From assembly GCA_026392575.1 (NCBI GenBank), contig JAPLBU010000450.1, positions 7,099 through 17,553 on the forward strand: a DNA stretch of 10,455 nucleotides, in the 5' to 3' direction. Shown piece by piece: positions 1 through 6,472 of this stretch. This stretch comes from Actinomycetota bacterium. Its GTDB lineage: Bacteria > Actinomycetota > Actinomycetes > S36-B12. The translations under genes and the position numbers were made by a program. Below the pieces are notes generated by a model. It did not search any database. It was not told the origin of the DNA and saw only the letters and a list, made by a program, of their open reading frames with translations. Position 1 is the first letter of the stretch, and every line of letters begins with the position of its first letter.

Positions 1-414
1 GTGGTCGTCACCCGCGAGATCGTGACTGCCCCCGCGGCCGCCACGGGTCGCCGTAAGCAGGCCATCGCCCGCGTTCGCCTGGTGCCTGGCACCGGCAAGT
101 GGACGGTCAACGGCCGCGACCTCGAGTCGTACTTCCCGAACAAGGTGCATCAGCAGGAAGTCAACGATCCCTTCACCGTGATCGGTGCTGAGGGTCTGTT
201 CGACGTTATCGCTCGCATCCATGGCGGTGGCATCTCCGGCCAGGCCGGCGCGCTTCGCCTCGGCGTTGCGCGTGCGCTGAATGCGATCGATGAGGAAGGC
301 AACCGCCCGACCCTCAAGAAGGCCGGCTTCCTGACTCGCGATCCGCGGGCCAAGGAGCGCAAGAAGTACGGCCTGAAGAAGGCTCGCAAGGCGCCTCAGT
401 ACAGCAAGCGGTAG
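1..414 (+). CDS. rpsI: 30S ribosomal protein S9 (5' end possibly upstream of window)
   Basis: This is small-subunit ribosomal protein S9, which sits in the head of the 30S subunit; in the family the basic C-terminal tail reaches the P-site tRNA. The 137 residues contain the family core: TGRRKQAIARVRLVPG (15-30), the SYFPNKVHQQ stretch (43-52), SGQAGALRLGVARAL (79-93), and the lysine/arginine-rich tail from about 112 ending KAPQYSKR. The reading frame opens with GTG at base 1 and is open to the window edge, so I cannot exclude a start further upstream. Actinobacterial S9 proteins often carry a longer, poorly conserved N-terminus, and residues 1-14 here look like part of one. Its usual partner rplM would lie just upstream, outside the window. 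glmM begins only four bases after the stop codon, so the two are probably co-transcribed. The identity is certain; only the start is open. Confidence 0.96.
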   Translation: MVVTREIVTAPAAATGRRKQAIARVRLVPGTGKWTVNGRDLESYFPNKVHQQEVNDPFTVIGAEGLFDVIARIHGGGISGQAGALRLGVARALNAIDEEGNRPTLKKAGFLTRDPRAKERKKYGLKKARKAPQYSKR

Positions 415-418
415 TCCG

Positions 419-1768
419 TTGGGCAGGCTCTTCGGCACCGACGGAGTTCGGGGCCTGGCTAATCGCGACGTTACGGCCGAGCTCGCGCTCGATCTCGCGG
501 TCGCGGCTGCCCATGTGCTTGGCGACACCGGCGCGTTCGAGGGTCATCGGCCGAAGGCTGTTGTCGGCCGTGACCCTCGTGCAAGTGGCGAGTTCCTCGA
601 GGCGGCGGTCGTCGCCGGCCTTGCGAGTGCCGGAGTCGACGTCATCCTCGTGGGCGTGCTGCCGACACCCGGTGTCGCTTTCCTGACTGACGCGCTAGGC
701 GCCGATCTGGGCGTCATGCTGTCCGCATCGCACAATCCGATGCCCGACAACGGCATCAAGTTCTTCTCGCGCGGCGGGCACAAACTCGACGACGTGATCG
801 AGGATGCGATCGAGCAGCGGCTGCAGGAGCCGTGGGAGCGTCCGACGGGTGCCGCGGTCGGACGAGTCACCCACAACCCCACCGCGGCCCGGCTGTACGA
901 GCATCATCTGCTGTCCACCGTTCCTCACCACCTCGATGGCCTGACGATCGTCATCGACTGCGCCAATGGCGCGGCCTCTGGCCTCGCAAGCGAGGTTTAC
1001 ACAGCGGCCGGAGCCACGGTCATTGCCATCCACTCCACCCCCGACGGGCTCAACATCAACGACGGGTGCGGCAGCACGCACATGGACGATCTCGTGGCGG
1101 CGGTACTGGCCAACAGTGCCGACGCGGGTATCGCGCACGACGGCGACGCCGACCGCTGCCTGGCAGTGGATGCGAATGGCGACCTCGTCGACGGCGATCA
1201 CATCCTGGCGATCCTCGCCAATGCGATGAAAGCCTCGGGCGCGCTTGTCGGCAGCACCGTCGTCGCCACGGTCATGGCCAATCTGGGTTTCAAGAAGGCG
1301 ATGGCGGTAGCCGAGATCACCGTCGTCGAGACGGGCGTCGGCGACCGTTACGTGCTCGAGGCGATGCGCGCCGGTGGATTCGTCCTCGGGGGTGAGCAGA
1401 GCGGTCACGTCGTCATGTCGAGCCATGCCACGACCGGCGACGGCGTGCTCACTGGGCTGCACCTGCTCTCCGAGATGGCCCGCACCGGTCGATCGCTGGC
1501 CGACCTTGCAGGTTCCGTGACCAAGCTCCCGCAGGTACTCGTCAACGTGCGGGGCGTCGATCGCACTGGTATCGACGGCTCCGCGGTTGTCCTTGCGGCT
1601 GTTGCACAGGCCGAGCAGGAGCTCGGCGACTCCGGCCGAGTGCTGCTTCGCCCGTCCGGTACCGAGCCGGTCATTCGCGTCATGGTGGAGGCGGTCTCCC
1701 AGGAGGAGGCGGCCCGGATCAGCTCGGCGCTGGCCGACGTCGTCACTGCTGAACTGAGTCTCGGCTAA
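419..1768 (+). CDS. glmM: Phosphoglucosamine mutase GlmM
   Basis: GlmM is a cytosolic enzyme that interconverts glucosamine-6-phosphate and glucosamine-1-phosphate, the step after GlmS on the way to UDP-GlcNAc and peptidoglycan. The 449-residue protein has the full four-domain alpha-D-phosphohexomutase pattern. The N-terminus MGRLFGTDGVRG is diagnostic. The phosphoserine loop SASHNP lies at 102-107, with Ser104 as the expected phosphorylated residue. The magnesium loop DGDADR is at 241-246, the sugar-binding GGEQSGH at 324-330, and the phosphate-binding RPSGTEP at 411-417. The start is TTG at 419, fixed by homology because the conserved N-terminus begins exactly there. I see no good Shine-Dalgarno sequence before it, and the gap to rpsI is only four bases, so re-initiation by ribosomes finishing rpsI is plausible. 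The last 26 bases overlap the convergent DUF389 gene on the other strand. Length is normal for the family. Confidence 0.97.
   Translation: MGRLFGTDGVRGLANRDVTAELALDLAVAAAHVLGDTGAFEGHRPKAVVGRDPRASGEFLEAAVVAGLASAGVDVILVGVLPTPGVAFLTDALGADLGVMLSASHNPMPDNGIKFFSRGGHKLDDVIEDAIEQRLQEPWERPTGAAVGRVTHNPTAARLYEHHLLSTVPHHLDGLTIVIDCANGAASGLASEVYTAAGATVIAIHSTPDGLNINDGCGSTHMDDLVAAVLANSADAGIAHDGDADRCLAVDANGDLVDGDHILAILANAMKASGALVGSTVVATVMANLGFKKAMAVAEITVVETGVGDRYVLEAMRAGGFVLGGEQSGHVVMSSHATTGDGVLTGLHLLSEMARTGRSLADLAGSVTKLPQVLVNVRGVDRTGIDGSAVVLAAVAQAEQELGDSGRVLLRPSGTEPVIRVMVEAVSQEEAARISSALADVVTAELSLG
1743..1768. other. Convergent 3' overlap of glmM and the DUF389 gene
   Basis: The last 26 bases of glmM on the plus strand are also the last 26 bases of the DUF389 gene on the minus strand. 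No intrinsic terminator hairpin with a T-run is visible at or near the junction on either strand, so the two transcripts must end inside each other's coding region or use factor-dependent termination. Antisense pairing of the 3' ends is therefore expected if both are expressed. Confidence 0.8.
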
Positions 1769-2606
1769 CGCGGTTCCATACCTTCTGCTGAATCGCAAGT
1801 GTCAGCCATCCCGCTAGCGCCATCCCCGCGATATTGATCACGAGGGTTAGGGTGCTGCCCCACACCTCCGACCAGATGCCGAACACCAGGGCGAGCGCGA
1901 TGTTTCCGGATGCCGGGATGGTCGTGACGGAGATGAAGACTCCGACGAGGCCGCCGGATTTCGCGGATGTCAGGGCAAGGACGCCGGCAGCGCCAGCGAT
2001 GATCGCGATGCTGAGCGACCAGATGTTGGGCGAGTAGATGAACGAGGTGCCGGGCCTGCTCGACGTGAGCAGGTCGTCGTACTCGACCACGCCGAACGCC
2101 CTACCGACGGCAGCGATCGCCGCAACGATGGTGATCGAGACCGCGAAGCCGAGGACCAGGGTCCGCAGCGCCTGGCGGAAGAGATTCCCGCGTTTGCGCA
2201 CGAGGCCGATGGCAATCGCAGCGAGCAGCGTCGCCAGCACCATGAAGCTCAGGTAGGTCCAGGTGAGCGACGACTCGTCGTAGGCGCGCTCGACCACATC
2301 AGTCCAGACAACGGCATCAGCGCTCGCGCCGCGCGCCCGGTCCTCCGCTGCGAGTCCTCGCTGCGATATCCACGTTGGGACCGGGATCAGCTGGATCGTG
2401 CCCTGCTCCTGAACTCCGAGGGCCATCAGGTCATCGACCACGGGGTTGATCGCCTCGCGAGGCAGGTCCGCCTCGATGACATCGCCGACGGGAGAGAGGC
2501 TGGCACCGGAGTGGACAACGAGGGTGCTGGTGGCCGGATTGCCCCCGAGGAGGGCGGTCACCTGCGCAGAGAGGTCGGCCGGGCAGCAGACCCGCACGGT
2601 TATCAC
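1743..2606 (-). CDS. DUF389 family membrane protein, shortened in the middle
   Basis: This 287-residue integral membrane protein belongs to DUF389 (the 'uncharacterized hydrophobic domain' TIGR00341/TIGR00271 group), whose biochemical function is not known to me. A soluble N-terminal domain spans about 1-110 (MITVRVCCPADL, then VVHSGA near 30 and GDVIEADLPREA near 41). Hydrophobic segments follow at about 117-136, 145-168, 197-215, 217-241 and 252-274. The hallmark C-terminal half is clear: RPGTSFIYSP (184-193), GVLALTSAKSGGLVGV (208-223), ISVTTIPASGNIA (225-237). The expected segment with a VGAM.VGPEFGP-like signature, which family members normally carry straight after the first membrane helix, is absent: LATLLAA runs directly into IAIGLVRKR (124-139). 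The start is GTG at 2606, chosen because the family begins with a few residues before the (V/L)RV strand; GGAGA lies 10 bases upstream. An upstream open stretch in the same frame is antisense to glmS and was excluded. It converges on glmM and diverges from glmS. Confidence 0.85.
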   Translation of the reverse strand: MITVRVCCPADLSAQVTALLGGNPATSTLVVHSGASLSPVGDVIEADLPREAINPVVDDLMALGVQEQGTIQLIPVPTWISQRGLAAEDRARGASADAVVWTDVVERAYDESSLTWTYLSFMVLATLLAAIAIGLVRKRGNLFRQALRTLVLGFAVSITIVAAIAAVGRAFGVVEYDDLLTSSRPGTSFIYSPNIWSLSIAIIAGAAGVLALTSAKSGGLVGVFISVTTIPASGNIALALVFGIWSEVWGSTLTLVINIAGMALAGWLTLAIQQKVWNRVSRDSVQQ

Positions 2607-2693
2607 CCTGTCATTGTCTCCGATGGTCGGGTTGTCGGCATTCGACACGGCGCGTGGATGGCGGGGGAGGGTCGGCCGCGTACCCTGTTCCCC
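2607..2693. promoter_or_regulatory. Divergent intergenic region between the DUF389 gene and glmS
   Basis: This 87-base gap is the only substantial non-coding stretch in the window and must hold the start signals for two diverging genes. On the minus strand GGAGA (plus-strand 2617-2621) is a modest ribosome-binding site for the DUF389 GTG start. A small inverted repeat TGTCG-5 nt-CGACA lies at 2633-2647. I see no convincing paired -35/-10 for the minus-strand gene and no hairpin followed by a T-run. The gap is too short and lacks the features for the glmS ribozyme known from Firmicutes. Confidence 0.5.
2681..2686 (+). promoter_or_regulatory. Candidate -10 element for a leaderless glmS transcript
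   Basis: TACCCT fits the loose actinobacterial -10 pattern TANNNT and ends seven bases before the A of the glmS ATG at 2694. That spacing would place the transcription start at or within a base of the start codon, as expected for a leaderless mRNA. Consistent with this, the bases before the ATG (GTTCCCC) are pyrimidine-rich and contain no Shine-Dalgarno sequence. There is no recognisable TTGACA-like -35 at 16-19 bases upstream, which lowers confidence. The call is inferred from sequence only. Confidence 0.4.
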
Positions 2694-4544
2694 ATGTGCG
2701 GAATCGTCGGCTATGTCGGTCAGAAGCAGGCGCTGGAGATCGTCGTGGCGGGTCTTCGCCGACTCGAGTACCGCGGATACGACTCGGCCGGGGTGGCGGT
2801 GATCAGCGACGGTGAGCTGATCGTCCGCAAGAAGGCCGGCAAGCTGGCCAACCTCGAGACCCTGCTCGGGTCCGACCCGATGCCCGACTCGACCACCGGT
2901 ATCGGCCACACGCGGTGGGCGACGCATGGCGGGCCGACCGACAGCAATGCGCACCCGCATGTGAGCGAGAACGGCCAAGTGGCCGTCATTCACAACGGCA
3001 TCATCGAGAACTTCTCCGAACTGCGTGACGAACTCACCTCAGCGGGAGTGACCCTGACCTCGGAGACGGATACCGAGGTCGTGGCGCACCTGCTGGCTGC
3101 AGCGCTGCCCGAGTCCGACGGCGACCTCGCTGAGGCGATGCGCCGGACCTGCCGACGCCTTGAGGGAGCCTTCACCCTGGTGGCTGTCGATCGTCGGAAT
3201 CCGGACCTCGTCGTGGCGGCGCGGCGCAACTCGCCCCTTGTCGTCGGCGTCGGCGTTGGCGAGAACTTCCTGGCCTCCGACGTCGCGGCCTTTGTCGACC
3301 ACACCCGCGATGCCCTCGAACTCGGCCAGGACCAGGTCGTGGCCATGACCGCCGCCAGTGTCGTCATCACTGACTTCGCGGGCGAGGTCGTGGAGGCCAC
3401 GCCATTCCACGTCGACTGGGATACGGCAGCCGCCGAGAAGGGCGGCTACGACCTGTTCATGCTCAAGGAGATCGCGGAGCAGCCCAAGGCCGTTGCCGAC
3501 TCGCTTCGGGGACGTATCAGCAAGGACCACCGGATCCAGCTCGACGAGACGCATCTCGACGAAGGCATCCTCCGGTCGATCAACAAGGTCGTCGTCATCG
3601 CGTGTGGTACTGCGGCATATGCGGGAATGGTCGCCAAGTACGCGATCGAGCACTGGACGCGGCTGCCGGTCGAGGTCGAACTGGCCAGCGAGTTCCGTTA
3701 CCGCGATCCCATCGTTGGCCCCGACAGTCTCGTGATCGCGATATCCCAGTCGGGCGAGACGATGGACACCCTGATGGCATTGCGCCACGCGAAGTCTCAG
3801 GGGGCTCGCACGCTGGCGATCTGCAACACGGTCGGCTCGACGATCCCCCGCGAGTCCGACGCCGTGCTCTACACCTACGCGGGCCCGGAGATCGCGGTCG
3901 CCTCAACGAAGGCGTTCCTCACGCAGATCATCGCGGCCTATCTGGTGGGGCTGTATCTCGCACAGGTGCGCGGCACCATGTTCGAGGATGAGATTCGCGC
4001 CGTCCTCCAGGACCTCAACGACATGCCGAGCAAGGTCGACCTCGTGCTCGACACGACCGAGCCGGTGCGCGAACTGGCGCGCGAGCTCTCGGGATCCGCC
4101 TCGGTGCTGTTCCTGGGCCGGCACGTCGGCTACCCGGTAGCGCTCGAGGGCGCGCTCAAGCTCAAGGAACTCGCCTACATGCATGCTGAGGGGTTCGCCG
4201 CCGGCGAGCTCAAGCATGGGCCGATCGCGCTGATCGAGGAGGGCGTGCCCGTCGTCGTGATCGTGCCGTCACCGCGTGGCCGGGCCGTGCTGCACGACAA
4301 GATCGTGTCGAACATCCAGGAGGTGCGGGCACGAGGAGCGCTTGTGGTGGCCATTGCGGAGGAGGGCGACGAGATGATCGCGAACTACGCCGACCATGTC
4401 ATCCGGATCCCCGCGGTACCGACCCTCATGCAGCCGCTCGTGGCTATCGTCCCGCTGCAGATCTTCGCCTGCGAGATGGCGCTCGCGAAGGGCCACGATG
4501 TGGACCAGCCGCGCAACCTCGCCAAGTCCGTCACAGTGGAGTAG
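2694..4544 (+). CDS. glmS: Glutamine-fructose-6-phosphate aminotransferase (isomerizing) GlmS
   Basis: GlmS makes glucosamine-6-phosphate from fructose-6-phosphate and glutamine, the first committed step to UDP-GlcNAc. The 616 residues have the complete architecture. The N-terminal class II glutaminase starts MCGIVGYVG with Cys2 as the nucleophile, followed by HTRWATHG (72-79) and HNGIIENF (100-107). Two sugar-isomerase (SIS) domains follow at about 290-425 and 460-600, with the phosphosugar loop SQSGETMDT (351-359). The isomerase residues known from E. coli (Glu488, His504, Lys603) align with Glu492, His508 and Lys611. The C-terminus DQPRNLAKSVTVE is canonical. The ATG at 2694 is fixed because Cys2 must follow the removed Met; in-frame codons upstream (bases 2511-2693) are antisense to the DUF389 gene or lie in the intergenic gap and do not belong. 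No Shine-Dalgarno sequence is visible, so translation may be leaderless. acpS follows after 30 bases. Confidence 0.98.
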   Translation: MCGIVGYVGQKQALEIVVAGLRRLEYRGYDSAGVAVISDGELIVRKKAGKLANLETLLGSDPMPDSTTGIGHTRWATHGGPTDSNAHPHVSENGQVAVIHNGIIENFSELRDELTSAGVTLTSETDTEVVAHLLAAALPESDGDLAEAMRRTCRRLEGAFTLVAVDRRNPDLVVAARRNSPLVVGVGVGENFLASDVAAFVDHTRDALELGQDQVVAMTAASVVITDFAGEVVEATPFHVDWDTAAAEKGGYDLFMLKEIAEQPKAVADSLRGRISKDHRIQLDETHLDEGILRSINKVVVIACGTAAYAGMVAKYAIEHWTRLPVEVELASEFRYRDPIVGPDSLVIAISQSGETMDTLMALRHAKSQGARTLAICNTVGSTIPRESDAVLYTYAGPEIAVASTKAFLTQIIAAYLVGLYLAQVRGTMFEDEIRAVLQDLNDMPSKVDLVLDTTEPVRELARELSGSASVLFLGRHVGYPVALEGALKLKELAYMHAEGFAAGELKHGPIALIEEGVPVVVIVPSPRGRAVLHDKIVSNIQEVRARGALVVAIAEEGDEMIANYADHVIRIPAVPTLMQPLVAIVPLQIFACEMALAKGHDVDQPRNLAKSVTVE

Positions 4545-4574
4545 GCCCTGTTCCCCGACCTGCCGACGTCAGTC

Positions 4575-4952
4575 GTGGGCATCGGCGTCGACATCGTCGA
4601 CACCAACCGTTTCGCCGCGGTCATTGCTCGCAGCCCACGACTCGTGACTCGGGTATTCACCGCCCGTGAGATCGAACAGTGCGGTGGCGACCGACTGCGC
4701 ACCGCATCACTCGCGGCTCGCTGGGCGGCCAAGGAGGCGGTGGCCAAGGTTCTGATCGACAATCGCGGGCTCGAGTGGCATCACTGCGAGGTGTGGAGCG
4801 GCGAGCACGGAGAGCCGCGGCTGGTGCTGACGGGAACGGTCGAGGCGGCTGCGCGAGCGCGGGGCATCGATGGCTGGTTGCTGTCCCTCAGTCATGATGG
4901 GGACATGGCTATCGCCTTCGCTGTGGCAACCGGGACGGGTGCATCCGGATGA
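4575..4952 (+). CDS. acpS: Holo-[acyl-carrier-protein] synthase AcpS
   Basis: AcpS transfers the 4'-phosphopantetheine arm from coenzyme A to a serine of apo acyl carrier protein, switching on fatty-acid synthesis in the cytosol. The 125-residue length is normal for this trimeric family. Visible signatures are GIGVDIVDTNRF (2-13) with metal-binding Asp6, FTAREIEQC (28-36), the LAARWAAKEAVAKVL block (46-60) with Glu54 as the second metal ligand, and SLSHDGDMAIAFAVA (104-118). The GTG start at 4575 places the conserved first strand right at the N-terminus. No clear Shine-Dalgarno sequence precedes it, and there is no ATG or GTG closer to the end of glmS in this frame. It lies 30 bases after glmS and overlaps nnr by four bases (ATGA), so it is the first gene of the tightly overlapped block and may be read through from glmS. 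Confidence 0.95.
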   Translation: MGIGVDIVDTNRFAAVIARSPRLVTRVFTAREIEQCGGDRLRTASLAARWAAKEAVAKVLIDNRGLEWHHCEVWSGEHGEPRLVLTGTVEAAARARGIDGWLLSLSHDGDMAIAFAVATGTGASG

Positions 4953-6472
4953 TCCCCCTTCATGGCGTCGCACAGGTGCTCGCCGCCGAAGCGGAGTCCG
5001 TCGAGTTACTCGATGGCGGCGTGCTCATGCAGCGGGCGGCGCACGGCCTCGCCCTGGCCTGCACCCGCCTGCTCACCGAGGTGCGTGGTGGCGTGGTTGG
5101 TGCTCGCGTCGTCGTCCTGGTCGGATCCGGGAACAATGGTGGCGATGCCCTCTGGGCAGGGTCGATGCTCGTTGCGCGCGGTTGCCGGGTGGATGCCCTG
5201 ACCCTGTCGGATCGGATCCACGAGCAGGGGGCCGAGGCGCTGAGCCGATCCGGTGGGCGAATCCAGTCGTGGAAGACAGGCGACGAGCGGCTCGCGGCAC
5301 TTCTCACGGATGCGGACCTGGTCGTCGATGGGATCGTCGGTATCGGTGGGGCGGGTGGACTGCGTCCTGATGCAGCGGCGCTCGCCGAAGAGGTACTCGG
5401 AGCCGAGGCCGTCGTCGTCGCCGTCGATGTCCCGAGTGGTATCGACGCCGATACCGGCATCGTGGCCGGTGCCGCTCTGCGAGCGGATGTCACCGTCACC
5501 TTCGGGGCAGTGAAGCCCGGCCTCGTCGTGGCACCGGGCAGTGCATTTGCCGGTGTTGTGCATCTCGTCGATATCGGTATCGGCTTCGCCACCCGGCCCG
5601 TCGCAGAGGTACTCGAAGACCTCGATGTTGCCGCCTGGGTTCTGGAGCCGGCGGAGGACACCTACAAGTACCGACGTGGCGTTGTCGGGGTTGCAGCGGG
5701 GTCGCGCGCGTATCCGGGCGCCGCACTTCTTGTGACTGCGGCAGCCCGACATGCGAACGTCGGGATGGTCCGCTACCTCGACCGAGCCGACGGCAATGCG
5801 TCGCATGTCATCGCGCACTTCCCCGATGTGGTCGTCGACGGCTCGCCCCCGGCGGGGCAGGAGCGGGTGGGAGCCTGGGCCTGCGGGTCCGGATTCCCCG
5901 GTGATCAGCTGGACGAGATAACGGTGTTGGCGGTGCTGGAGGCGGCCGTGCCGGTGGTTCTCGACGCGGGTGCGCTGACGGTGGTTGCCGAATCGGCTGG
6001 CGTGCAAGCCCGCATCGCTGAACGTGCGGCAGCGGGATTGACGACCGTCCTCACTCCGCACGATGGCGAGTTCGAGCGAATCCGCCCGGGTGCACTCGCC
6101 GCGGGCGCTGGCAGATTGGTGGAGGCCCAGCGGGCCGCTGCGGATCTGCAGGCCGTCGTCGTGCTGAAGGGTCCGGGCACGGTGATCGCGGCCCCGGATG
6201 GCACGGCGTACGTCGATACGGAGGGCACCTCGGACCTAGGCACGGCCGGATCGGGTGACGTTCTCACGGGCATCATTGGGGGACTGCTGGCCGGGGCGTG
6301 GGCAGCAGGCCGTCGCGACGCGGATTCGCTCGTCGAGGCGACGGCTGCAGCCGTGTGGCTGCATGGCGCCGCGGGGCGCACTGCGGCTGTGGACGCTCCC
6401 ATCACTGCGACGGACGTGGCGGCTGCTGTGCCCGCTGCCGTCGCAGCGGCACGATTCGGGGCTCCGGCATGA
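4949..6472 (+). CDS. nnr: Bifunctional NAD(P)HX epimerase / ADP- or ATP-dependent NAD(P)HX dehydratase
   Basis: This enzyme repairs NADHX and NADPHX, the hydrated, inactive forms of NAD(P)H: the epimerase half interconverts R and S forms and the dehydratase half restores the cofactor with a nucleotide. The 507-residue protein is the usual fusion. The N-terminal YjeF_N domain (about 1-215) has VGSGNNGGDALWAG (58-71), the acidic DLVVDGIVGIG (123-133) and VAVDVPSGIDADTG (157-170). The ribokinase-like dehydratase domain (about 230-505) has KYRRGVVGVAAGS (240-252), VLDAGAL (337-343), LTPHDGEFERI (368-378), VLKGPGTVI (405-413) and the catalytic-loop motif GTAGSGDVLTGIIGG (431-445). The start is the ATG at 4949 in an ATGA overlap with acpS. 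The downstream junction with alr is also ATGA. One rare TTA leucine codon lies at residue 20. I expect cytosolic location and both activities intact. Confidence 0.94.
   Translation: MIPLHGVAQVLAAEAESVELLDGGVLMQRAAHGLALACTRLLTEVRGGVVGARVVVLVGSGNNGGDALWAGSMLVARGCRVDALTLSDRIHEQGAEALSRSGGRIQSWKTGDERLAALLTDADLVVDGIVGIGGAGGLRPDAAALAEEVLGAEAVVVAVDVPSGIDADTGIVAGAALRADVTVTFGAVKPGLVVAPGSAFAGVVHLVDIGIGFATRPVAEVLEDLDVAAWVLEPAEDTYKYRRGVVGVAAGSRAYPGAALLVTAAARHANVGMVRYLDRADGNASHVIAHFPDVVVDGSPPAGQERVGAWACGSGFPGDQLDEITVLAVLEAAVPVVLDAGALTVVAESAGVQARIAERAAAGLTTVLTPHDGEFERIRPGALAAGAGRLVEAQRAAADLQAVVVLKGPGTVIAAPDGTAYVDTEGTSDLGTAGSGDVLTGIIGGLLAGAWAAGRRDADSLVEATAAAVWLHGAAGRTAAVDAPITATDVAAAVPAAVAAARFGAPA

Noticed and set aside
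695..1798. Long open frame of 367 codons on the minus strand opposite glmM
   Set aside because: It lies antisense to an unmistakable glmM, its protein is rich in His/Arg/Asp/Gly with no recognisable motif, and such shadows are expected in GC-rich coding sequence.
1769..1830. Possible intrinsic terminator after glmM (GCTAGC palindrome near 1812)
   Set aside because: Only a 6-base palindrome with no loop and no T-run; it lies within the DUF389 coding sequence.
2511..2693. N-terminal extension of GlmS by 61 codons
   Set aside because: GlmS needs Cys2 directly after the initiator Met, so the start must be the ATG at 2694; the upstream frame is mostly antisense to the DUF389 gene.
2607..2693. 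glmS ribozyme or other riboswitch before glmS
   Set aside because: Only 87 bases are available, there is no matching fold or conserved core that I can see, and the ribozyme is characteristic of Firmicutes.
2607..2993. 129-codon N-terminal extension of the DUF389 protein
   Set aside because: The extension is antisense to glmS, has no membrane or domain features, and the family's N-terminal strand begins right at the GTG at 2606.
2683..4556. Shared 11-base string CCCTGTTCCCC before glmS (2683-2693) and just after glmS (4546-4556)
   Set aside because: An 11-base match within 10 kb of GC-rich sequence is expected by chance several times; the second copy has no TANNNT and no start at matching distance.
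5006..6061. 351-codon open frame on the minus strand opposite nnr
   Set aside because: Antisense to conserved nnr motifs and low-complexity in composition; a GC-rich coding shadow.
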